Below are positions 23,886-32,261 of a DNA stretch of 50,658 nt, in pieces. The stretch covers positions 1 to 50,658 of the forward strand of contig JANQJR010000045.1 of assembly GCA_028281525.1 (NCBI GenBank), read 5' to 3'. This stretch comes from Magnetovibrio sp. Lineage in GTDB: Bacteria; Pseudomonadota; Alphaproteobacteria; Rhodospirillales; Magnetovibrionaceae. Position numbers and translations under genes: made by a program. The notes beneath the pieces are model-generated. The model saw only the letters and a program-made list of their open reading frames with translations, had not been told where the DNA came from and did not search any database. The stretch's first letter is position 1; each line of letters begins with the position of its first letter.

Positions 23886-26351
23886 ATGGCCGACATCCAG
23901 TCGACCCAGAACGGCGCCAAGAAGGCCAAGGCCCGCCCGGCGCCCAAGAAATCGTCTACAAAAAAGGTGAGCGCGAAAAAAGCGCCGACGAAGAAAAAAC
24001 GCACGAACGGCTCAGGCTCGGGCAAGGTGACCACAAAAACAATCGCCAAAGCCGCTGCCAAGCCCGCCATGCGCGACGTGACCCAGTTGTCGCCGGACGA
24101 AATCCAACGCCTGCAGCGTGCGGATCTGTTGCTGGGCATCTCGCGCCACATGGCGGGGATTGAAACGCTCGACGAAGTGCTACGCGAACTGGTGGAGATC
24201 GTCAGCCGCGAAACCAACGCAGAACGTTCCTCTCTGTTCTTGAACGACATGGAAACCGGGGAGCTATATACCCGCGTGGCGCAGGGCCAGAACATCCGCG
24301 AAATCCGCATCCTGAACGACAGCGGCATCGCGGGCTGGGTGTTTTCGTCGGGCAAAGGCACCATCATCGACGACGCCCACGCGGACGCGCGCTTCAACAA
24401 AACCATCGACGAGCAAACCGGTTTTCGCACACGCTCCATTCTGTGTGCGCCGATCAAGACCGTCAAAGGCGACATCATCGGCGTGGTCCAGGCGCTCAAC
24501 AAAAAAGCCGGGCGCAAGCATGTTCTGTTCGACCATGAAGATCTCGATTTCCTCCAAGACATTGCGACGCAGGCCGCCGTCGCCCTGCAAAGCACCGAGT
24601 TCGTCGAGCGCATGCAGAAGAAACGCAGCCAGGAAATGGAATTCTTGGACGTGGTCTCCGACGTCACGTCGGAAATCAACCTGAACGCCTTGCTTGCCAA
24701 GGTCATGGGCGAAGCGACGCGGATGTTGAACGCGGAACGTTCCACCTTGTTCCTGAACGACGAAAAAAGCAACGAGCTGTGGTCCATGGTCGGCGCGGGA
24801 TTGGACGCCACGGAAATCCGCTTCCCCAACCATTTAGGCATCGCGGGAACCGTGTTCACACAGGCCCAATCCATCAACATCCCCTATGCGTATGCAGACC
24901 TGCGCTTCAACCCCGCATTCGACAAGCAGACCGGGTTCTTCACGCGCTCGATCCTGTGCACGCCGGTGGTCAACAAGGACGGCAAGTGCATCGGCGTCAC
25001 CCAAGTGCTGAACAAAAAGGGCGGCCCTTTCACGGACGAAGACGAACAACGGCTCAAGGCGTTCACCGCGCAGATTTCCATCGGCTTGGAAAACGCCAAG
25101 CTGTTCAACGACGTCCAAAACATGAAGAACTACAACGAGAGCATGCTGGAAAGTATGTCCAACGCCGTGGTCACCACCAACGAAGACGGTAGCATCGTCA
25201 CCTGCAACCGCGCCGGTTACGACATCATGAAGTTGGGCGGCGAAGGAGACATCATCGGCAAGACGGCCGAAGAATTCTTCACCGACGACAACGCCTGGGT
25301 CATGGACAAGATCAGGAAGGTCGACGAAACCCTGGTCTCGGACATTTCCATGGACGCGGAAATGCGCTTCGGCGAAGAGGCTACGTCCGCCAATGTCACC
25401 ATCCTACCGCTGATTTCGACCGAGGACCAGAAGCTCGGCTCCATGGTGATGATCGAAGACATCTCGTCCGAAAAGCGCATGAAATCGACCATGAGCCGCT
25501 ACATGGACCCGGCCCTGGCCGATCAGATGCTGGCGGGTGGCGAAACCGACATGATGGGCGGCCAGGACACCACGGCGACGGTATTGTTTTCCGACGTGCG
25601 CAGCTTCACCACCATCACCGAAGAATTAGGCGCGCAAGGCACGGTGGCGCTGCTGAACGAATACTTCGAAATCATGGTGGATTGCATCACATCCGAAGGC
25701 GGCATGCTCGATAAGTTCATCGGCGATGCGATCATGGCGGCCTTCGGCATTCCCGTGGCGCACGACGACGACGAGGACCGCGGTGTGCGCGCGGCCATCG
25801 CCATGATGACACGCTTGGCCGACTATAACGAAACGCGCAAAGCAAACGGCCTGATGACCATCGACCATGGCATGGGACTGAACACCGACAGCATCGTGTC
25901 GGGCAACATCGGTTCGCCGAAGCGCATGGACTACACCATGATCGGCGACGGTGTGAACCTGGCGGCGCGCCTGGAAAGCGCGTGCAAGCAGTACCACGCG
26001 CACATCCTGATTTCCGAATACACAGTCAAAAAGCTCAGAGGCACATACCGCATCCGCGACATCGACGACGTCATCGTCAAGGGTAAGACCGAGCCCGTCG
26101 GTGTGTACGAGGTCTTGGACTACCACACCGATAACACCTTCCCCAACCTGATGGACGGCGTCGGTTATTTCACCGAAGGTCGCAAACACTACCGCGCCGG
26201 CGCTTGGGACAAGGCCATCACCTCGTTCAACGATGTGCTCAAGGCCAACCCCAATGACGAACTGTCGAAGACCTACATCGAGCGCTGCGAACACCTGAAG
26301 TCGGAAGGCCCGAAGGACTGGAACGGCGTGTGGGTGATGAAGTCCAAGTAA
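23886..26351 (+). CDS. Class III adenylate cyclase with GAF-GAF-PAS sensor
   Basis: Predicted to make cAMP. Order in 821 residues: a Lys/Ala-rich basic tail (about 12-62, KKAKARPAPKKSSTKK-type), GAF1 (about 75-220), GAF2 (about 245-395), a PAS domain (about 420-535), the catalytic domain (about 560-745) and a TPR-like tail to the end. The metal-binding Asp pair is in LFSDVRSF and IGDAIMAAFG, the adenine-selecting Lys in MLDKFIGD and Asp in DYTMIGDGVNLAARLE, so ATP is the likely substrate. GAF domains often bind cyclic nucleotides or small ligands. The basic N-terminus looks like a histone H1-type or RNA/DNA/membrane-binding tail. It sits between the coiled-coil gene and a receiver gene; all three are co-oriented. 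Confidence 0.93.
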   Translation: MADIQSTQNGAKKAKARPAPKKSSTKKVSAKKAPTKKKRTNGSGSGKVTTKTIAKAAAKPAMRDVTQLSPDEIQRLQRADLLLGISRHMAGIETLDEVLRELVEIVSRETNAERSSLFLNDMETGELYTRVAQGQNIREIRILNDSGIAGWVFSSGKGTIIDDAHADARFNKTIDEQTGFRTRSILCAPIKTVKGDIIGVVQALNKKAGRKHVLFDHEDLDFLQDIATQAAVALQSTEFVERMQKKRSQEMEFLDVVSDVTSEINLNALLAKVMGEATRMLNAERSTLFLNDEKSNELWSMVGAGLDATEIRFPNHLGIAGTVFTQAQSINIPYAYADLRFNPAFDKQTGFFTRSILCTPVVNKDGKCIGVTQVLNKKGGPFTDEDEQRLKAFTAQISIGLENAKLFNDVQNMKNYNESMLESMSNAVVTTNEDGSIVTCNRAGYDIMKLGGEGDIIGKTAEEFFTDDNAWVMDKIRKVDETLVSDISMDAEMRFGEEATSANVTILPLISTEDQKLGSMVMIEDISSEKRMKSTMSRYMDPALADQMLAGGETDMMGGQDTTATVLFSDVRSFTTITEELGAQGTVALLNEYFEIMVDCITSEGGMLDKFIGDAIMAAFGIPVAHDDDEDRGVRAAIAMMTRLADYNETRKANGLMTIDHGMGLNTDSIVSGNIGSPKRMDYTMIGDGVNLAARLESACKQYHAHILISEYTVKKLRGTYRIRDIDDVIVKGKTEPVGVYEVLDYHTDNTFPNLMDGVGYFTEGRKHYRAGAWDKAITSFNDVLKANPNDELSKTYIERCEHLKSEGPKDWNGVWVMKSK

Positions 26352-26397
26352 GAACTTGAGCTCCGGTCAACGGAGCCACGCGCGAAAGAGAGTGGAC

Positions 26398-26766
26398 ATG
26401 AAGATAGCACTCGTCGATGACGATCCGGATTTGATCGAAGTTGTGTATCTGGCGCTCAGCCAAGCCGGCCATGACGTCATCACCTCGCCCGCTGGCGCAA
26501 CGGCGATCCCCGCGCTGCGCGAAAACCCGCCGGACATCTTGATCACGGATTTGATGATGGCCGAAGTCGATGGGCTGGAACTGTGCGATCTGGTCAAGGC
26601 CTCACCGCAACTGACGAACATGAAGGTGATTTTCATCTCCGCGCGCACGGGCGATCTCTGGAAGCAGAAAGCCAAGGACTGCGGCGCGGCTGGCTTCATC
26701 GAAAAACCCATCGACCCCATAACCTTTGCCGCCAAGGTCGAACAGATCGCGGCGCATGCGGTTTGA
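26398..26766 (+). CDS. Single-domain response regulator
   Basis: A 122-residue CheY-like receiver without an output domain. Hallmarks: acidic pair in ALVDDDPDL, phospho-Asp in ILITDLMMAEVDG, Thr/Ser switch IFISART and Lys in GFIEKPIDP. The start at ATG 26398 follows AGAGAGTGG. It is 46 bp past the adenylate cyclase stop on the same strand, so it may deliver a phosphorelay signal to the cyclase or coiled-coil protein. No cognate kinase is adjacent; the nearest in the window is at 15312. Confidence 0.9.
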   Translation: MKIALVDDDPDLIEVVYLALSQAGHDVITSPAGATAIPALRENPPDILITDLMMAEVDGLELCDLVKASPQLTNMKVIFISARTGDLWKQKAKDCGAAGFIEKPIDPITFAAKVEQIAAHAV

Positions 26767-26844
26767 AATCTCCACCTCAAGGGGGGCGCGACTTTTCTCG
26801 CATGCCTGCGAAAACGGGAATGGCGAAATACGTGACGGCCACCC

Positions 26845-29130
26845 CTACTTCGTCGTCGCGGTAAAGACGCCGTCCCAGTCCGGGCCCGGCGGGTTGGCGC
26901 GGCCGTGTTCGATGCGCTCGTCATAGAGATCGAAGAACACACCGTCGATGTTGAACGGGCCGTGCATGGCGCGCGCTTCATCGTTGGCCTGTTTCGCGCC
27001 GTCCCAATCCTGGCTGCGGTATTTCGCCAGAACGTCATTGACCTTGGTCTTGAAGGCTTGGAACTCTGACGTCTTGGCCAATTCGTCGTCACCCAACAGC
27101 GCGAAAATGCGCACCGCTTCGGTCTTGCCCTTGACCTTGATCAGATCCAATTCGATACACGCCAAGTCGTCCACCTGGGAATGGGTGCTGTCGCCGATGA
27201 CCACACGCACGCCGTAGTTCTTGGACTGCCCTTCCAGGCGCGACGCCAGGTTCACCGTGTCGCCCAGCACCGAATAGTCGAAGCGTTGATCGGACCCCAT
27301 GTTGCCGACGACACATTCGCCGGAGTTAAGGCCGAGACCGACTTTCAAGGGAATGTGTTTACGTCCCTCTTCCTTGGCCTCTTGCTCTAAACGGTCATTG
27401 AGCGGATCCATTTCCTCGAGCATCTTAAGCGCCGAGAGGCAGCCGTTGCGCGCGTGCTGTGCATCGTCCAGGGGCGCGTTCCAAAACGCCATGATGCAAT
27501 CGCCCATGTATTTGTCGACCGTGCCCTTGCGCGCCAGGATGACGTTGGTCAACGGCGTCAGCAGCTTGTTGATCAGCTTGGTCAGGCCTTCGGCATCGAA
27601 TTGTTCGGAAATGGTGGTGAAGCCACGCACGTCGCAGAACAGCAGCGTCATGTCGCGCTTCTGCCCGCCCAGACGCAACTGATCGGGATTTTCCGCGACC
27701 ACGTTGACCATATCCGGTGACAGGTACTTGGAGAACGCATCGCGGGTCTGCCTCTTCGCCGCTTCTTCGCGGGTGAAGTTCATGTATGTCAACGTCGAAT
27801 AGAGCAAGAACGTGGAGATCACCGCGAATGTCGCATCCAACAACACCCGCTCTTGCGTGAACAGATACCAAGACCCGCCGATCGCGCCGCCGGCCAGAAC
27901 CAGGAACACGACCAAAGAGCGGGTCGCGCCCAGCATCGGCGCCACGACGATCATCAACAAGCCGCCGATCGCGACCAGCGACAGTTCCACCCCCTTGGTC
28001 CACAGTGGGTGGCTCAAGAATAGGTTCGCCGCAACCACCGCGCCCATCTCCCGGTCGATGGCGATGGCGTTTTCGACCATTTGGGCATGCACCTCCACCC
28101 CGGGGATCAGCGGGTCCAGAGGTGTTGAGCGGATATCGAACAACCCCACTGCGGACGTGCCGATAAAGGCAATCTTGCCCGCGATTTTGGATTGGTCCGC
28201 GCGCCCCTTCAACACGTCGGCGGCGGACACATAAAGGCTTTTGTCGTGGTACGAAAACCAGGGCCGCACCAGACCGCGTTCGTTGGTGGGAACCTTCAAG
28301 CCCCTTGGCTTGACCTTGCTTTTCGGCGCGACCCCGATGGCCTTGATGCCGATGGGATCGACCTCCGTCATCAAGGTGGAGACCTGAAAGCCGACGCGGA
28401 TCGCTTCGATCGACAGCGTGGGATAGAGATCGTCGTCATGCTTGGTCACCAACGGCACTGCGCGGATGATTCCGTCGAGCGATGGCTCCAAAGAGAACAT
28501 GCCCACGCCCTTGGCGCCCTTCTCCAGGACGGCCAAGTTGCGGATCAAGGTCGGAACGTTGTGAAGAAACTCGGTCGGATCCGGCGTACCCTTGGTGAGT
28601 TTGCGAACGGCAATGGATTTCTTGAAGGGCTTGCCCGCTTTGTTGGGCAGTTGGTCCCAATACCCGGCTTGCCCCAAGACGACGTTCGCTTGGGAAACGA
28701 TCTTGCCGAAGATTTCGTCGTTGCTTTCCAGCTTAAGAATCTCGTCGCGCACATCGTCATTGATGCCGACCAAGGATTCCACAACGCCGGACGGATTCAT
28801 GCGGTCGGGTTCGGCGAACACAATGTCAAAGGCGGTCACGCCGACGCCGTAGTTGTGCAGGTTCGCCACCATTTGCGCCATGGTTTTGCGCGGCCACGGC
28901 ATCTGGCCGATTTCCTGAAGACTGCGTTCGTCGATATCGATGATCACCACCAAGCGATCTTCAGGCTTGGGCAACGGGCGCGGTTTGAGCTGCTGGTATA
29001 CGTCGAAGCTTTTTTCGCGCAAGAATTCCACAGGGTACGGATCGAGAAACGACACCACAAGCAACGACGCCAACATGGCCATACCGACCAGGCGGTCCAA
29101 GCTGAATGCTTTTTTGAAAAAAGCCCCCAT
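26845..29130 (-). CDS. CHASE2-domain adenylate cyclase
   Basis: A membrane-bound class III cyclase of 761 residues. A signal-anchor helix near 17-33 is followed by the extracytoplasmic CHASE2 sensor (about 40-370, with DIDERSLQEIGQMPWPR and EPSLDGIIRAVPLV), three further transmembrane helices (about 375-455) and the catalytic domain (about 485-690). Metal Asp residues are in LFCDVRGF and MGDCIMAFW; Lys in VDKYMGD and Asp in DYSVLGDTVNLAS indicate ATP use. The last 80 residues are a helical tail with YRSQDWDGAKQAN and the end DWDGVFTATTK, similar in layout to the tail of the other cyclase, which ends DWNGVWVMKSK. ATG at 29130 is preferred over a TTG at 29187. Convergent with the receiver gene. 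Confidence 0.93.
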   Translation of the reverse strand: MGAFFKKAFSLDRLVGMAMLASLLVVSFLDPYPVEFLREKSFDVYQQLKPRPLPKPEDRLVVIIDIDERSLQEIGQMPWPRKTMAQMVANLHNYGVGVTAFDIVFAEPDRMNPSGVVESLVGINDDVRDEILKLESNDEIFGKIVSQANVVLGQAGYWDQLPNKAGKPFKKSIAVRKLTKGTPDPTEFLHNVPTLIRNLAVLEKGAKGVGMFSLEPSLDGIIRAVPLVTKHDDDLYPTLSIEAIRVGFQVSTLMTEVDPIGIKAIGVAPKSKVKPRGLKVPTNERGLVRPWFSYHDKSLYVSAADVLKGRADQSKIAGKIAFIGTSAVGLFDIRSTPLDPLIPGVEVHAQMVENAIAIDREMGAVVAANLFLSHPLWTKGVELSLVAIGGLLMIVVAPMLGATRSLVVFLVLAGGAIGGSWYLFTQERVLLDATFAVISTFLLYSTLTYMNFTREEAAKRQTRDAFSKYLSPDMVNVVAENPDQLRLGGQKRDMTLLFCDVRGFTTISEQFDAEGLTKLINKLLTPLTNVILARKGTVDKYMGDCIMAFWNAPLDDAQHARNGCLSALKMLEEMDPLNDRLEQEAKEEGRKHIPLKVGLGLNSGECVVGNMGSDQRFDYSVLGDTVNLASRLEGQSKNYGVRVVIGDSTHSQVDDLACIELDLIKVKGKTEAVRIFALLGDDELAKTSEFQAFKTKVNDVLAKYRSQDWDGAKQANDEARAMHGPFNIDGVFFDLYDERIEHGRANPPGPDWDGVFTATTK

Positions 29131-29501
29131 GGCTCCCCATTCCCCTTGACGCGGTCCCCTGGTTACCCATTTGTCGTAACTAGACAATTCCAGATGCGCC
29201 GGGTCAAGAAAATTCCCGGGAAAATTCCCGTGTCAGGGTTTTGTCAGCTACCGTCGATTAGGATGTGCAATGGTTGACCTACGACTCGCAAAGACTCATA
29301 ATCCGGTACCGTAGAGTCGTGTTGGAAACCTTTGGAATCTCTTAAGAAAAAGAACAGGGGCGCGCCGTTTTTCTTTACCCTGCGTTAACCCGATTCTATG
29401 ATGATGAAAGTGGATTTTTGGATTGGCCCACCGGAGGTCCGTAGACACTTGCAAAGCCCAGAATTAGGCTTTGCAATCAGGCACTTGAGCGGAGAAGCCG
29501 A
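29131..29501. other. Intergenic region with a tandem repeat and a hairpin
   Basis: Carries the divergent promoters of the CHASE2 cyclase and the secretion operon. Two copies of GAAAATTCCCG lie in tandem at 29208-29218 and 29220-29230. A hairpin (29451-29474) precedes the secretion transporter. No gene is seen. Confidence 0.5.
29451..29474 (+). promoter_or_regulatory. Leader hairpin ahead of the secretion operon
   Basis: Perfect eight-base stem GCAAAGCC / GGCTTTGC with an eight-base loop, 28 bp upstream of the TTG start. It has no T-tract, so it may affect mRNA stability or translation rather than end transcription. Confidence 0.4.
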
Positions 29502-32258
29502 TTGGAAGACCAGGCCGAAAACACGCCGAAAGGCTGGCTGAGGCCCTTTCTAAAACCCCTAACACCCGTCTTCCGTGAAGTCGTGGTGATGTCTTTTTTC
29601 GTCAATTTGCTGGCGCTCGCCGTGCCGGTTTTCACCATGCAGGTCTACAACCGCGTGGTGAACAACAACGGCATCAGCACGCTCCAAGGCCTGGTCGTGG
29701 GCATGGTCTTGGTGCTGATTTTCGACTACGTTCTCAAGCAAGCCCGCGCACGCATCCTTCAGACCGTGGCGCTGCGCGTTGATGTGCAATTGGGCCGGCG
29801 CCTGTTCCGCAAGATCATGCGCCTGCCCTTGCAAAACCTGGAGGCGCAACCTTCGGCCTACTGGTCGTCTCTGTTTCGCGACTCCGACGTGGTGCGCAAC
29901 ACCTTATCCGGCTCGACCGCGCTGCTGGTCGCCGACCTGCCCTTCGCCATCCTGTTTTTGGTGCTGATTTTCGTCATCGCCGCCCCCGTCGCGTGGGTGC
30001 TGGTGATTATGCTGCCGGTGTTCATGTTCGTCGCATGGCGTTCCGCCAACGTCATGTCGGACGCCAGCGGCCAGGAACGCAAGTCCACCCAATCGCGCGA
30101 CGCGCTGATCAGCGAAATGATCGCCGGGCGCACCACCATCAAGGCGTTGGCGCTGGACCGCACCATGGAACCGGTGTGGGAAGAAAAGCACGCTGAAAAC
30201 ATCGAAAGCGCCATCGGACGCGGATCCAAGACCGACGGCTATTCCAACCTGGGCGCATCGTTGGGTCTCTTGACGTCCTTATTGCTGACCACTGTCGGTG
30301 CGCTCGCGATCATCGATCAAAAACTCACCATCGGCGCGCTGATTGCCACCAATATGCTGTCGGGGCGTATCGTCGGCCCCTTGAATCAGTTGGTCGGCAC
30401 GTGGCGCATGTACTCCGGTTTCGTCCAAGCCGTCGAGCGCCTGGGCAATGTGTTCATGGTGGATGCCGAACGCGAAGAAAGCGAAGTCAAATTGAAAAGG
30501 CCCAAGGGCTTGCTCAATGTCGAAAATGTCATCTTCTCCTACAGCGAAGACTTAGCGCCCGTGGTCTCCGGCATCACCATGGAAATCGAACCTGGCGGTA
30601 TCCACGCTTTGGTCGGACGCAACGGCTGCGGCAAAACCACGTTGCTGAAAATCATTCAGGGCCTTTACCAGCCGCAAAAGGGTCGCGTCACCATGGACGG
30701 CGCGGACATCGCCCAATTCACCCGCTCCGAACTGGCCGACTGGCTGGGGTACGTGCCGCAGGAAAGCGTTTTGTTCGCGGGCACCGTGCGCGACAACATC
30801 ACGTCGCGCCAACCTGATGCGAACGACGAAGACATCATCAAGGCCGCCACCGAAGCGGGCGTACACCAGTTCATCATCGACCTGCCGGACGGCTACGCCA
30901 CGGAAATTGGCGAAGCGGGCGGCCGCCTGTCCGGCGGCCAACGCCAACGCATCGCCATCGCCCGCGCCTTGGTGGGCGACCCGCCGGTGGTGCTGTTGGA
31001 CGAACCGTCGTCCAGCCTGGACCGCCACGCGGAAACCGACCTGAAGAACACTTTGGTGGAAATCGCCAAGACCCGTACCGTGATCATGGTCAGCCACAGC
31101 CCCACCCTGCTGTCGGCTTGCGATTACCTTTATGCCCTGGACCGCGGCAAATTGGCGCTGGGCGGACCGGCGCGCGAAATTTTACCGCGCCTGTTTGGCG
31201 GCAAGGCTCCGCCGCCCAAGGACGACGGCCCCAAACCCGGTGGTGGCCCCGGCGGTTCGGGTGGCGGCGCGCCCGCGCCCAAAAAACCCTCCGCTCCGGA
31301 TGGTGCTGCTGTTGGTGCAACCATGCCCGCCCCCGCTGCGGCGCCTGGCAAAGGTCCCATGACGCCGTTGCAACAAGCCGCCGCCCTCCAAACCGGCGCA
31401 GCCTCCATGACACCGATACAGCGCGCGGCCGCAGCCCAACAAACCCAGGGTGCGCAGCCGCAGATTCAAAAACCGAAAAGCCAGGTCAAAACCGCCGTTA
31501 CGCCACGTGGGCGCGCACCGTCGATCGCCAAAGCCAAGAAGCACGCCAGCGCCCTCACCAACCCTGGGGCCACTCTTGGGGCCAAATCCGGGCTCAAACC
31601 CAGGACTGAAGCCAAGCCCCGTCCGCAGCCGGGCGAGCAGCCGCGCCGTGGTCAAACCCTTGGCGCAATGCCAAAGCTTCGCACCAAGGGCACTGGCGCG
31701 CAGCCGAAAAAGATTGCGGCGGGCGCAAAGCTCAAGACCACGGCCACGCCACGCACCGCCACGCGTGCAATAGCGCGCCCGAGCGTGAAAAGCGACAGCG
31801 TCCGGACGAAAAGCCAGCCGATGCTGCGCGCCAGCAAACCGGCGGTCGAGACAACCGCGGAAACGCCGCCGCGTGTGCCCAAGGCCGCCGCCAAACTCAA
31901 AGGCAAGCACAAGCCGCAACTGCGGAGTGTCGATACGCAAGCGTCCCAGGCACACAAACCATCGACGCTCAAAACCAAACGGACCGCCGACACGCCTGCG
32001 TTGCGCGGACCGCAGAAACCCACCGTCGTGCCCGCCCTGGATGCTGCCAAGGACACCAGCAATGTGGTCGACAAGCCTGCGTCCACCATCAAGGTCAATG
32101 CTTCGCTCCGCCCGACCACGGCGAGCATCCTCAAAGCATGGGCCGAGGGTGGAAGTTCCATGCCCCAGACACCACGTAAGGGGAAGCAGGGCCGTGGCGC
32201 GGGCGCACGCGCACGCTCCGTCCCTGCGCTTCGCAACAAAAAATCGCTTGGGGAATAA
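29502..32258 (+). CDS. Type I secretion ABC transporter with long basic C-terminal tail
   Basis: Inner-membrane export ATPase for type I secretion. Of 918 residues, the first about 565 are standard: transmembrane domain (about 20-310) without an N-terminal C39 peptidase, then an ATPase with Walker A GRNGCGKTT, signature LSGGQRQ, Walker B VVLLDEPSSSLD and switch His in MVSHSP. The remaining about 350 residues are an apparently disordered Lys/Arg/Ala/Pro/Thr-rich tail that usual family members (about 580 residues) lack; it includes the twin motifs MTPLQQAAALQ and MTPIQRAAAAQQ. The start is TTG, with GGAG about eight bases ahead. The adaptor gene begins 3 bp after the stop. Confidence 0.92.
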   Translation: MEDQAENTPKGWLRPFLKPLTPVFREVVVMSFFVNLLALAVPVFTMQVYNRVVNNNGISTLQGLVVGMVLVLIFDYVLKQARARILQTVALRVDVQLGRRLFRKIMRLPLQNLEAQPSAYWSSLFRDSDVVRNTLSGSTALLVADLPFAILFLVLIFVIAAPVAWVLVIMLPVFMFVAWRSANVMSDASGQERKSTQSRDALISEMIAGRTTIKALALDRTMEPVWEEKHAENIESAIGRGSKTDGYSNLGASLGLLTSLLLTTVGALAIIDQKLTIGALIATNMLSGRIVGPLNQLVGTWRMYSGFVQAVERLGNVFMVDAEREESEVKLKRPKGLLNVENVIFSYSEDLAPVVSGITMEIEPGGIHALVGRNGCGKTTLLKIIQGLYQPQKGRVTMDGADIAQFTRSELADWLGYVPQESVLFAGTVRDNITSRQPDANDEDIIKAATEAGVHQFIIDLPDGYATEIGEAGGRLSGGQRQRIAIARALVGDPPVVLLDEPSSSLDRHAETDLKNTLVEIAKTRTVIMVSHSPTLLSACDYLYALDRGKLALGGPAREILPRLFGGKAPPPKDDGPKPGGGPGGSGGGAPAPKKPSAPDGAAVGATMPAPAAAPGKGPMTPLQQAAALQTGAASMTPIQRAAAAQQTQGAQPQIQKPKSQVKTAVTPRGRAPSIAKAKKHASALTNPGATLGAKSGLKPRTEAKPRPQPGEQPRRGQTLGAMPKLRTKGTGAQPKKIAAGAKLKTTATPRTATRAIARPSVKSDSVRTKSQPMLRASKPAVETTAETPPRVPKAAAKLKGKHKPQLRSVDTQASQAHKPSTLKTKRTADTPALRGPQKPTVVPALDAAKDTSNVVDKPASTIKVNASLRPTTASILKAWAEGGSSMPQTPRKGKQGRGAGARARSVPALRNKKSLGE

Positions 32259-32261
32259 GGC

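Noticed and set aside
26845-29130. Guanylate rather than adenylate cyclase for the CHASE2 protein
   Set aside because: Substrate positions are Lys (VDKYMGD) and Asp (FDYSVLGD), the adenylate pair.
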